From positions 372,001 to 436,000 of the forward strand of contig JANFAH010000034.1 of the NCBI GenBank assembly GCA_024663395.1: a DNA stretch of 64,000 bases, written 5' to 3'. The notes under the pieces were generated by a model that made no database searches, had not been told where the DNA came from, and saw only the letters and a program-made list of their open reading frames with translations. A program made the position numbers and the translations under genes. Below are positions 32,211 through 42,492 of this stretch, in pieces (position 1 is the first letter of the stretch; every line of letters starts with the position of its first letter). The DNA comes from Pisolithus tinctorius (taxonomy: Eukaryota > Basidiomycota > Agaricomycetes > Boletales > Pisolithaceae).

Positions 32211-34341
32211 GTTATGGTTAACAAAACAGGCTCACTTTCAATAGAGATGACTGTGACCGAGAAGCATGTGCTTGAGGTGCTGCGAGATCCAGCGTTGAAC
32301 AACTCAGTTGGTGAGGCTGCAGATGATGGATATGAAAGTGATGAGTATGGCACAATGGTCCTGGACAGAACAGAGCCACTTGATGTCAGTCATGCTGGTG
32401 GTGAGTTTCAAGAACTCGCCAGTGGGTTATTGGGGGAATTCTGGAAAAGGTTAGAATTAACAGGGACCAAGTAGTAATAGCTGACTGTGTTCAGTGCTTC
32501 TCAAAAGATCAGGGGGAAATACCTGGATTATTGTACATTCCAGGATTGTACTGCTAAATGGACAGCTGCATTCAATGTGCAAATGGGTGCGATGGTGGAA
32601 GCTTACATGGCCTGGTCCTTGATCTGGAAGGGTGCGAGTGGACAGGGATTTTTTGATTTGGATGAGTGATGTACATGGGAAGAACAGCAGAGGAGCGATG
32701 GCATAGACACCAGGCTACTCAGTGTACTGGTGTTTGATGTCTTCTGTAAGTCAATCTGACTGTAGTACATGTGTGGATACTCACAGCATAGTAGGTGCTG
32801 AGAAGACTTCTATAAATGTAGGGCCTACTGATCATTACCTAACTTCAGCTCTTGTGCACCACAGTCTAATCCACATGCTGCTGGGTACTGGAGGATGAGG
32901 AATGGCAGGTGGCAGCCCACCTGGTTGCCAACTGAAAATATCAATGGGCATTGGATAACATTGAGCAATTGGTTGTGTCAAGGATCTTCAAGCTGTCAAA
33001 GATGAACCAGTCTGGCACTGGTAAGTCCACCCTAGTCAAATTTGTATTGCACTGATGATTGCAGGCTATAAACTTCATAAGCACATTGGCAAGGCCTTGC
33101 AAACATGCTCAGCTGCCATCCAGGCTGCCCTCTCCCAATATAATGCTGCAGCCAAAGCCCTTGGCCATTGAACACTGGAATTTGAGGAGGTTGTTGAGTA
33201 CACATTCCTAGCTGACTTTGACCATCTCAGAGATATGTGGAAGGACATATTGACCTGCCCATGGGTGTCACCCACTGCTTGCCTTGCCATAAACATGTAT
33301 TTCAAGTTATGCTGGGCTGAGGAAGAAGTGGTTTGCCTGAATGTGGAGATTCGTCGTGTTGTTACATATCTTATTGACAAAGACCGCTACCTCCAGGCTT
33401 GTGAAGCCCTCTACCAGGACACCAACCCCATGTTTGCATACCAAATTTCTAGGTACCATGCCATCCACTCCTGATTCACCCCATTGCACCTCCATACCCT
33501 CGAAAAAATATCCCATCTCCCTGGATTCAGGGGTACCCTAACCCCTGGCATTAGCATATCATGTGGCCCAGGGGATAGCGCACATGTCCTACAGCAGGTC
33601 CCTATACAGTTGTCATGACCATGCCTCAGCCACCCTAGACCAGCTCTACTCCGGTCGCAACTGGTCTCACCTAACCCTTGCCCTGGTCCTGGCCTTAACC
33701 CTTTGACCCAGAAACGTGTTAGCTCACGAGGCACTGCAAGGCAGTGCCCAGTTGAGTTGTCCCCTCAGTTAGTACCAGGCTGGTGTAACACCCAGCCCAG
33801 CCACATCTCCTGCCCTGGTTCCCAGTAATCCCTTGTTCATACACTTTGCTTGATAAGATTCTTTGTAACACTACTTACCAATCTGTTTACCAATCATCAT
33901 TGTACCGGCACAGACCAGTCTCCGGTGCTACGTTACACTTAGGTTACTTCTAGTATTTAAGCCATAGGATAATCTGTTCTAGCCTCAGTCTGAAATCAAT
34001 CTAGTTCTCGTCTTAACCTGGTCTCCCTGACTCTCTGTCTTCTGCTTCTCAACCAGACTATGGCCCATGCAAGGGAATAGTGCTGCATCATCAGTTGCTA
34101 AGTCCAATAGTCCAACCCCCTTAGTATCTCGTATTACTCTCTGACCCCTAACCAGACTCCAGACTGGCCTTGGACCAGTGGAGACCTGGACTTAACAACA
34201 GTCCATATTGTCATCCCCACCTATTTGTACAGATGATGGTGAAGAGGAGGCTGATGAAGACCTTGACAATGATCATGGGGATGATTTGGAGGAGCAATGC
34301 GAGGTGTCGCAGCATATCCTAAGTGCTACTATGGACACATA
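32211..34341 (+). pseudogene. KDZ transposase remnant lacking the catalytic core
   Basis: The N-terminal part has an acidic leader (DDGYESDEYGTMVLD), a helix MGAMVEAYMAWSL typical of KDZ proteins and VLVFDVF before a GTAAGT donor at about 32745. The next coding sequence, from about 32870, is already the C-terminal domain: KYQWALDNIEQLVVSRIFKL, MNQSGTGYKLHKHIGKALQT, VVEYTFLADFDHLRDMWKDI, EVVCLNVEIRRVVTYLIDKD, then GTLTPG. The frame crosses a solo LTR (33611-34197) and ends in an acidic tail at 34341 (TAA). The RNase H-like DDE region expected between, several hundred residues, is missing. Two TGA stops look like decayed CGA. Confidence 0.85.
33611..34197 (+). repeat. Family 3 solo LTR (587 bp), TSD ACAGT, in the KDZ gene
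   Basis: TGTCATGACCATGCC to GGACTTAACA; ACAGT at 33606-33610 and 34198-34202. Removing it and one duplication restores the transposase C-terminal frame. Confidence 0.96.
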
Positions 34342-34379
34342 AGTAGATAAATTACTTAAATGTCCTTGCATCAGTTGAC

Positions 34380-36037
34380 TTTGGCGAGAATATGGGATTT
34401 CATGTGACAGGGCACTAGCTGCATATGAATACTACATGTTCGTGAAAGTCTGATGTTTGTGCATTGTGTAGTTGTTGAGATATGCGAGCTCACTGTCAAC
34501 AATGGCGACAAGAGGTGTCAGGGATGACATGTCATGTGTGTGGGAAGTACAGGTGGGTGTTGATGACAAAGCCCAGTGCAATGTGGCACCACTCTGGTAG
34601 CTTAGTACTTAGTATCCAGTGGTAATTAATAATATGTTACAGAACACTAGCTAAACATGATGTTAAGTCTGGGTCTCCACTGGTCCAAGGCCGGTCTGGA
34701 GTCTGGTCAGGGGTCAGAGAGTAATACGAGATACTAAGGGGGTTGGACTATTGGACTTAGCAACTGATGATGCAGCGCTATTCCCTTGCGTGGGCCATAG
34801 TCTGGTCGAGAAGCAGAAGACAGAGAGTCAGGGAGACCAGGTTAAGATGAGAACTAGATTGATTTCAGACTGAGGCTAGAACAGATTATCCTACGGCTTA
34901 AATACTAGAAGTAACCTAAGTGTAATGTAGCACCAGAGACTGGTCTGTGCCGGTACAATGATGATTGGTAAACAGATTGGTAAGTAGTGTTACAAAGAAT
35001 CTTATCAAGCAAAGTGTATGAACAAGGGATTACCAGGAACCAGGGCAGGAGATGTGGCTGGGCCAGGTGTTACACTGGCCCAGTACTAACTGAGGGGACA
35101 ACTTGACTGGGCACTGCCTTGCAGTGCCTCGCAAGCTAACACGTTTCTGGGTCGAAGGGTTAAGGCCAGGACCAGGGCAAGGGTTAGGTGAGACTGGTCG
35201 AGACCGGAGTAGAGCCAGTCTAGGGTGGCCGAGGCATGGTCATGACACATGAGTACTATATGGCTGTGAAAGTCCAATGGTTGTGTGTTGTGTAGTTGTT
35301 GGGATATGTGAGCTCGCTGTTGACAACAGCGATGAGAGGTGTTGGGGATGATGCATCACATGCATGGGAAGTATGGGTGGTGTGTTGATGACAAATCCTA
35401 GTGCAACATGGCACAGCTCTGGTAGCTTAGTACTTAGTATCCAGTGGTAATTAATAATATGTTACAGAACACTAGCTAAACATGAGTACTATATGGCCGT
35501 GAAAGTCCGATGTTTGTGCATTGTGTAGTTGTTGAGATATGCAAGCTTGCTGTTGACAACAGTGATGAGAGGTGTCAGGGATGATGCATCACATGTGTGG
35601 GAAGTATGGGTGGTGTGTTGATGACAAATCCTAGTGCGACACAGCACAGCTCTGGTAGCTTAGTACATAGTATCTAGTGGTAATTAATAATATGTTACAG
35701 AATGCTAGCTAGACATGAGTACTATACAGCTGTGAAAATCTGATGCTTGTATGTTGTGTAGTTGTTGAGATATGCAAGCTCGCTGTCGACAATGGCAATG
35801 AGAGGTGTCAGGGATGACACGTCACATGCATGGGAAGCATTGGCAGGGCACTGATGACAAATCCCAGTGCGCCTGGTGTGGCTCAGGTAGATTAGTGGCC
35901 CTTAATCTTTCTAAGTACTCTACAGTATTCAATAATTATTCATTGAGGGGGAAAACACCTCAAATGCCTCATCTTAGACTGACATCAAAACAGCAATGTT
36001 GTGTCTAATTAGATTATATAAGTGGGAGTATCAGGTG
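34380..36037 (-). repeat. Right inverted end with four 233-bp subterminal units
   Basis: Reverse-complement copies of the left-end unit (complement of GGATTTGTCATC near 35862, 35622, 35390 and 34566) lead to the terminal sequence ending TATCAGGTG at 36037. The array is split by a solo LTR at 34661-35247. The outermost 190 bp match the left end at about 96%. Confidence 0.92.
34661..35247 (-). repeat. Family 3 solo LTR (587 bp), TSD CATGA, in the right arm
   Basis: Plus-strand ends TGTTAAGTCTGGG and GTCATGACA with CATGA at 34656-34660 and 35248-35252. Same length as the copy at 33611-34197 but opposite orientation. Confidence 0.96.
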
Positions 36038-36045
36038 CTTACAAG

Positions 36046-36760
36046 AGCTCACAACTAATTTTGGTCCTCATGATGCCATAGCAGATGCCATCCAACAACT
36101 CAAGAACCTCACTATGAAGGATGGCTCTCAAATTATGAAATACATCATGGAGTTCAATTGCTGGGCTTCACAGGTCAAGGACTACGGTGTCAGTGCACTC
36201 CACCACCACTTTTATAGCAGACTTCCAGACTGCATCAAGGATGAGATTGCTTGCATCAGAAAACCTTCTACCCTCACACAACTCCATGAACTCACTCAGA
36301 CTATTGATGCATGCTACTGGGAGCATAAAGCAGAAGTCTCGTGCACCACCAAGTCCACCTCCAACAAGTTGCAGTTTTCCAACTCTGACAATAAAGCCAA
36401 GTCGTCATCCTCCACCTCCGCTCCAAAGTCCAATGCCAAGGGCAAGGGCAGGCAGAAAGATCTGCCCAAGTCCAACATGTGCAAATCCAATATTGCCCAT
36501 CTTCTTGGCAAGGATGGCAAACTCACCTCCACTGAACGCCAGCACAGGATGAAGAACAACCTCTGCCTCTTCTGTGGTGAGGCTGGCCACTCTGCCAAGG
36601 ACTGCCCAAGTCTACCTCCTGCACAGCCAAAGCCCATGCAGCTATGGCTGGAACTCCACCTCCTCTGCCTGCAGAGAAGGCAGAGCCAAAAAATTAGTCC
36701 ACTCCTCCAGGGAGCATGCACAGCCTGGAGGAAGCATTGATCCCAACTGTGCACAACCAG
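36046..36760 (+). pseudogene. gag: Gag C-terminal half (family 1 copy 2)
   Basis: Resumes exactly after the transposon with ELTTNFGPHDAIADAIQQL, continuing the gag domain (FNCWASQVKDYG, FYSRLPDCIKDE) to the knuckle CLFCGEAGHSAKDCP. Just after the knuckle a single missing base, compared with copy 1 (near 395-405), shifts the frame, so the tail reads out of register to a stop near 36738. Confidence 0.92.
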
Positions 36761-36779
36761 ACATCTGACTCAACAGGTC

Positions 36780-37690
36780 TGCTCTTTCTAGCCCCAATTC
36801 TCTACTTCTGTCTGTAACACTTCTTGACTATTCTGTTGATACTGTTTCTGCATTGATCAATTCTGGCTCTTCTCATTGTTTTGTAGATCTGTCTATAATC
36901 AAAAAATATGCCATTCCTGTTTCCACCATTTCTCCACCAGTTCTGCTCCACTTGTTTGATGGTAGTACAAATGCTGTCATTTCCCAAGAAGTAGATCTTT
37001 CCCTCTGCTTTCCTTCCAGCAATGTCAGTTCTGTTTCATTTTATGTTACTCCATTGGATTCTTCATGTTTGCTGGTGTTAGGACACAACTGGCTCACCCA
37101 CTTCAATTCATCAATTGACTGGGTACTGGGCAGTATATCATTCAAACCATCATTACAGGGAATGCTAACACCCCAGGCACCTTTGTCATCTTCCACTGCA
37201 ACCTCCACTCCATTTGCAGCTCTAACTGCACCTCCAACAGACTCACTGCACTCTGCTCTGCTTGTCTCACTCATCAATGCTGCTGCATATGTCAGAGCCT
37301 GTGCTCTCCCTGGCTCTAGACAGTTCTTCTTACAGCTCTCCATTGATGATGTGAAGCTTCGTGTGTCCTCCACTTCTTCTCTGCCTCCTGACCTCTCCTC
37401 AGTCCCTCCTGAGTGTCACGAGTTTGCCAATGTCTTTAGTAGAGACAAGACTACTGAACTTCCACCACACTGCTCGTTTGATCTCAAGATTGGGCTTGAA
37501 GAAGGAGCTTCTCTGCCCATTGGCATGATCTACTCTCTTTCTCTGCCAGAGCTTGAAGCTCTCTGCACCTTCATTGACAAGCATCTTGGCTACAGTTTCA
37601 TCAAGCAGTCCACCTCCACTCACAGTGCCCCTGTCCTCTTTGTAAAGAAGAAGGACGGTTCACTCCACCTCTGCATAGACTATTGAGGAC
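36780..37690 (+). pseudogene. Protease and start of RT (family 1 copy 2)
   Basis: Frame open from 36853 to 37686. The active-site loop reads INSGSSHCFVD, with Asn for the catalytic Asp; copy 1 keeps Asp. The second protease element (LVLGHNWLTHFNSSIDW), spacer and first RT block (PVLFVKKKDGSLHLC) are in the same frame, ending at a TGA after CIDY, the same position as the stop in copy 1. Confidence 0.9.
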
Positions 37691-39080
37691 TCAACAAAAT
37701 CACGAAAAAAGATTGCTATCCACTGCTGCTCATCTCCAACCTACTTGACTCTCCAATCCACACTAAAATCTACACCAAGATCGACCTCTGCCATGCCTAT
37801 CATCTAGTCTGCATAGCAGATGGAGATGAATGGAAAATGGCTTTCTGCACTCATTATGGTTCTTATGAGTGGCAGGTAATGCCCTTCAGTCTGACTAATG
37901 TGCCTGCAGCTTTCCAGTGATTTGTCAATAGCATCTTTGCAGACATGCTCAATGTCTGCATCATGGTATACCTTGATGACATCTTAATTTATTCACAGGA
38001 CATGGAGTTGCACTGCAAACATGTAAAAGAGGTACTCTGCCCCCCTCAAAAGCATGGTTTTATGCCAAGCTGGAGAAGTGCGAGTTTCACTCTGACTCTG
38101 TCAAGTACCTTGGTTATGTCCTTTCTCCCTCCAGTCTCACCATGTCCACTGAGATGGTTCAGGCAGTCTGTGACTGGCCTGAGCTGCAGAAGGTGTGAGA
38201 CATCCAGTCTTTCCTTGGCTTTGCAAATTTCTACAGATGATTCATTAATAACTACTCCAACATTGTCATTCCACTCACTTCCCTCACATGAAAGGGTGCT
38301 CCTTGGAACTTTTCCGAGGAGTGCTGCTCCACTTTCCTCCACCTGAAGGATGCCTTCAGCTCTGCTCCTGTTCTCACTCACTGGGTCCCTGACACTCCAC
38401 TTACAGTTGAAACCGACGCCTCCGACTATGCCATTGCTGGCATCTTGTCGATCACCTGCTCTGATGGTGAACTCTGCCCAGTCACTTTCTACTCTCGCAC
38501 CATGACCACGCCAGAACTCAACTATGATACCCATGACAAGGAGCTGTTGGCTACCTTTGAGGCTTTCTGCCATTGGTGGCATTACCTAGAAGGTTCTGCC
38601 TTACCTGTCAACATGGTGACAGACCACAAAAACCTTGAGTATTTCTCCACCTCTAAGGTCCTCACTCATCAACAGGCCTGCTGGTTGGAGTACCTTTCCC
38701 AGTTCAACCTTGCCATCCACTTCCAACCTGGCTGCCTAGGAGCCAAACCCGATGCACTTACACGATGTTGGGACATCTACCCAAAAGGGGGGGATAGGGA
38801 CTATGTGCAGGTAAACCCTCACAATCTCTGCCCTATGTTTACACAGGAGTAACTTGCATCATCCCTCTGTACCACCACCCTCATGGCACCTGTACTCCAC
38901 ACCACCATGGTCTTCAATGTTGAGTGCTTGCACTCCGACATCATCTCTGCCTTACCATCCAATCCTGTCTCTGCCAGCCATCTTCCACTCCTGACTAAGC
39001 CTTGGTGGTCCCTGGACCCCAATGGTCTACTCTGCCTTGACAGTTGCATCTTTGTCCCTGACATTGATGACCTCCACCTT
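37691..39080 (+). pseudogene. pol: RT and RNase H (family 1 copy 2), cut at 39080
   Basis: YLDDILIY is intact here. Frame changes and stops (37684, 37918, about 38060, 38199, 38237) break the RT. RNase H is open from about 38390 to 38850 with VETDASDYAIAG, TPELNYDTHDKEL and TDHKNLEYF. The linker before integrase (NVECLHSDIISALP, LLCLDSCIFVPDIDD) is uninterrupted, giving the reference for the family 7 insertion site in copy 1. At 39081 the family 4 LTR begins; the integrase and 3' LTR of this copy are not in the window. Confidence 0.9.
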
Positions 39081-39602
39081 TGTCAAGTTCATGGAGTCCA
39101 GGTTGAGGCCAGACCGGAGACTGAAGTGGGCACAAGGCCAAGGGGTCGGAGTCAGGGGTAAAGACGAAGGTATAGAAGGGTGGAGTGTTTGGACTTAGTG
39201 ACTGAGGCTACAGTGCTATTCCCTTGCATGGGTCTCAGTCTGAGTCTGAGGCCAAGGCAGGGTTATCAGGATAACTTTGTTGATTTCAGACTGAGGAAGT
39301 ACAGGCCAAGTATCTAAGACTTTATATACTAGAGACACTATAGTACAGAGACTGGTAATGCCAGTCTTACAAGGATTGCTAAGAAGATTGGTAAGACAAG
39401 GATTAGTAATGTATGACTAAGGTAACGAGACCAGGACAGGTGGACTGGGGACAAGACCTGGCAGGACTTAACTGAAATGACATGCACTGCAAAGCAGTGC
39501 TCACTGCACTAGGACATCTGGGGATAGGGGACAGACGAGGCCAAGGCCAGACTGGATGAGTGCAAGGCCAAGTCTGGCCAGGGTCAAGACATGGCTATGA
39601 CA
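39081..39602 (-). repeat. 3' LTR of family 4 element (522 bp)
   Basis: Plus-strand ends TGTCAAGTTCATGG and GGCTATGACA. Related to family 3 LTRs (shared GCTATTCCCTTGC and GATTTCAGACTGAGG blocks) but clearly a separate lineage. Confidence 0.88.
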
Positions 39603-39618
39603 GTATCCCCCTCTTAGG
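39603..39618 (-). other. Polypurine tract of family 4 element
   Basis: Minus strand CCTAAGAGGGGGATAC immediately precedes the LTR. An almost identical tract lies at 61351-61365 next to the family 3 LTR. Confidence 0.8.
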
Positions 39619-39740
39619 GGTTGAACCCATGAGACCCCTGTGAGAGTGGTAGGCTGAGTCTGAAAACCTGGCTGAGTTCAAAAAACTGATACTTGTGACC
39701 TGCTAAGCCCTTTGCATCTTTCTTTCTCATCCTAACCATC

Positions 39741-40817
39741 ATGTCTGACTCAAGACCGATTGTCACTGCTGACAACAACAATGAAGGCCAAGTCATTGTT
39801 GATTGGGCCCAAGTCCCTGATGACGACATCAGGTATGACACCAATGATGAAGAGGCGTTGATGAGGGCAAAGGCAAAGGAGAGGAAAAGGCAAAAGGTGG
39901 CTGAACAAGCCTGGCAGGAGGAGCAGGCTCAGCTTGAGGCTGAGAGGGTGGCAAGAGAGCAAGCCAAGGCCAAGAGGGCTGAGAGGGAGAAGGCCAAAGC
40001 CAAGAGGATAGCATGGGAGGCTGAGGAGCAAAGGGCATGTGAGGGAGTGGAGAGGCACAGGGCTGAGGAAGAGAAGGAGGCCGAACGAAAGCATAGGGCC
40101 GAGGCTGGGAAAGGCAGTGAGGCTGGGGGTGAGGTGAAAAAGGTGGTGATGGAACCCAGGTGTGTGATTTTCTCAACCTTGTGTGCATCCCCTTTGACAA
40201 TCCTTTTGGTTGTACCTGCTGTGCCTGGGCTAAAATTGTCTGTGAATTTGTTGTAGATGGTAACAAGAAACATGTTGCCTGCATGCGATGTAATCAATCA
40301 ACAGGCAAGTGTTGCTGGCCCAGGGATGGAAAGGATGCCAAGGCCAGTCCCAAGGCCATCAAAGGCAAGAAGAGGAAAGTCAATGAGGAAAATGCTGAAG
40401 CCAGGCCCAGTATGCAGAAGCAGGCAAGGATGAGCATGAGGGCGACTGAGGTTCTGGACCTCGACAAGCCTGAGGCCAGTGGGAGTGGGGTTAGGAAGGC
40501 CAGTGCAGGGTGCTCTTTGGGCATAGAAGAGAAGCTAAAACGATTGATCAACACTGGGAATGATAGCCAACAACTTGGCAGGCCTCTTTGAACTGCAAGA
40601 GGCTGCAGTTGAACATTCAGGCTGCATTGCCAATGCCCTTGAGTCATTGCTCGATGAATCATATGGCTTCAGGATGGCAGTGTCCCCCTCGGATTTGGGC
40701 TCATCTGAGCTCGACTCTGATGAACTGTGTGAGGAGGCCAAATGGCTGAAAACCCATGGTGAGGACAGAGAGGAGGAGACCAAGGGGGAGGATGAGGCCA
40801 TGGCCAAGGCTGAGTAG
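39741..40817 (+). pseudogene. Antisense Zn2Cys6-type gene in family 4 element
   Basis: ATG at 39741 opens a highly charged helical region (KAKERKRQKVAEQAWQEEQA and on). A one-base shift near 40157 leads to FGCTCCAWAKIVC...ACMRCNQSTGKCCW, spacing C-X2-C-X6-C-X12-C-X2-C-X6-C, as in fungal binuclear zinc clusters. A basic stretch (KGKKRKVNEE) that could be a nuclear signal follows, then after another frame change near 40560 a helical part (NNLAGLFELQEAAVEHSG) and an acidic end at 40817. The gene lies between integrase and polypurine tract, opposite to the element. A DNA-binding accessory protein is an inference from the Cys spacing. Confidence 0.65.
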
Positions 40818-41001
40818 CCCATAGCATAGCAGTCTTGTAGTTCTTCCTTCTGCCAATGTCATGTGTCTGGTGTCTGGTCTCAGCATTATTTAGTAAGTAG
40901 CAAGATCAAGAAAAGAGGAAAACAAGGTAAGTAAGAAATCAAAAGGAACTATATACTGATAGAAGACAAAACAGAAAACTGAGGCCAGTCAAAGCTGGTC
41001 C
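40818..41001. other. Spacer between converging antisense gene and integrase
   Basis: 184 bp, A-rich near 40905-40980, no coding capacity. Probably the 3' untranslated parts of both transcripts. Confidence 0.4.
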
Positions 41002-42471
41002 TCATTGGAAAGGGCTGGGATTATTGGGATAGTGGGAATGGAACTCTTGTATGAGTTCAGAGGCATTGTCAAGTTTGGTAGCAAGTACCCAAGTGGTCTC
41101 TTCATCTGTCCCTTCATAGCTGGTCCACCAGACTAAGTACTGTAACCAACACTGGCGATGCTGGTTGACCTTGGAGTCAAGGATTTCTGCTACCTTGAAC
41201 TCTAGTTCACCATCAACTTCAACTGGTGGGGGTGGTGGTTGAGTCCAGTTTGGGATGGTATTAGGGACGGCCAGCTTGAGTTGGGAAACATGGAAGACCA
41301 GATGCACTGCATGCATTGAGTCTGGCAGGTGCAGTGTGAACGAGTGGGTACTGGCCTGAGCTATGACTGGATACAGTCCAAGATTCTTCTCTGAGAGTTG
41401 CTTGGAAGGCCGAGTTGACCAGAAGTATTTGGCTTTAACATATACTTGGTCACCAACCTTGAAGTCTGGAGCCAGCATGCATTTGGCATTGGCTGGTCCT
41501 TGATAGCGCTGTTGTGTGAGGGTCATTTCCTTGCATAGGAACTGGTGCAGTGAGTCCAGGTTGACTGCATAATTGCGAGCCCAGGCAGAGGTAAGATCAC
41601 GCTCCAGGTATACTGAGATGTTGGGATGGTAGCCCTTATTAGCAAAAAAGGGTGAAACACTGGTAGTAGCGCTAGGGGCATTATTGTAAGCAAACTTGGC
41701 CAGAGGTAGTAGGTCGGCCCAGTTGTCCTGCTGGTAGTTGCAGCACACTTGGAGGTATTGCTCAAGAGTTTGATTGGTCCTTTTGGTCTGACCATCACCC
41801 TTGGGGTGGTAGCCCAAGGTGAAGTGTAAGTGCATGTCTAAGGCCTTACTAAGTGACTGGAAGAAATGAGATACGAACTCCAAGCCTCAGTCTGAGGTTA
41901 CATGGGCCAGCACTCCATGCTTTGAAAAGACATGGAGTAAGAAGAGTTTGGCCAGTTCTGGGGCTGTTATGGTGTCATGGGTGGGGATGAATATGGCCTG
42001 CTTGGAAAGCTGGTCAACTACTATGAGGATGGCCATGAAGCCAGTTGAGGCCAGAAGTTGCTCAATGAAATCCATAGAGATAGAATTCCATGGCTTCTCT
42101 GGTACTGGGAGTTGTATAAGGAGGCCATAAGGCTGATGGCAGGGAACCTTAGCCCAAGCACAGGCCATGCAAGACCAGACATAGTCTTTGATGAATGTCC
42201 TGAGGCCAGGCCAGGTATACTCATGCCGGATGAGTTCTAGGGTTTGGTTCTGGCCAAAGTGGCCAGATAGGGGGTGGTCATGCTTAAGGCACAAGACCCT
42301 AAGGTGAAGGTCATTTGAGTCCAGCATGTAGATCCTTCCATCAAGCCGAAGGAAACCAGTGTCATCTATTGACCACTGGGGATCAGACATGTCAGACAGG
42401 CAGATTTGTGAGACCAGGTCATCCTGCAGTGCAGTCAGGATATCATTATGAAGTTTCTCTATATCCATCAA
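41002..42471 (-). pseudogene. int: Integrase with chromodomain of family 4 element
   Basis: Frame 42471-41887 has the H2C2 domain (HDHPLSGH...CMACA), first Asp in SMDFIEQLLA and second Asp in HVTSD; a TGA (for Arg) at 41884-41886 then interrupts. Frame 41883-41002 continues EFVSHFFQSLSKALDM and GQTKRTNQTLEQYL, with Lys where the catalytic Glu is expected, then GPY-like sequence and a chromodomain (YLVWWTSYEGTDEETTW). It is about 60% identical by eye to the family 1 integrase. Confidence 0.92.
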
Positions 42472-42492
42472 TGTGACTGCTTGTAAGACCAG

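Larger units (their letters stand above)
17628..36037. mobile_element. 18.4-kb DNA transposon with long inverted ends, KDZ transposase remnant and cargo; 8-bp TSD CTTACAAG
   Basis: Both ends are exact: CTTACAAG at 17620-17627 and 36038-36045, termini CACCAGATACTCCCACTTAT and, inverted at the right end, CACCTGATACTCCCACTTAT. The first 190 bp of both ends match with about seven differences, and similarity continues as four 233-bp subterminal units on each side, in inverted orientation. Inside: a minus-strand gene (19006-20947), fragments of a plus-strand gene, an RNase H1-N gene (-) and a KDZ transposase remnant (+) beside the right end. Five retroelement insertions account for about 9.1 kb; the original transposon was about 9.3 kb. 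8-bp duplications fit Zisupton/KDZ or hAT elements. Confidence 0.9.
39081..42492 (-). mobile_element. Family 4 Ty3/gypsy chromovirus, 3' half, minus strand
   Basis: Left to right: 3' LTR, polypurine tract, an antisense gene (on +), and integrase plus chromodomain (-). The left edge interrupts family 1 copy 2. The right edge meets the family 7 element at 42493, upstream of the integrase; RT and gag are not in the window. Confidence 0.88.

Noticed and set aside
39750..40297. Minus-strand Ser/Leu/Pro-rich ORFs at the family 4 antisense gene
   Set aside because: Complements of the charged plus-strand coiled-coil region.
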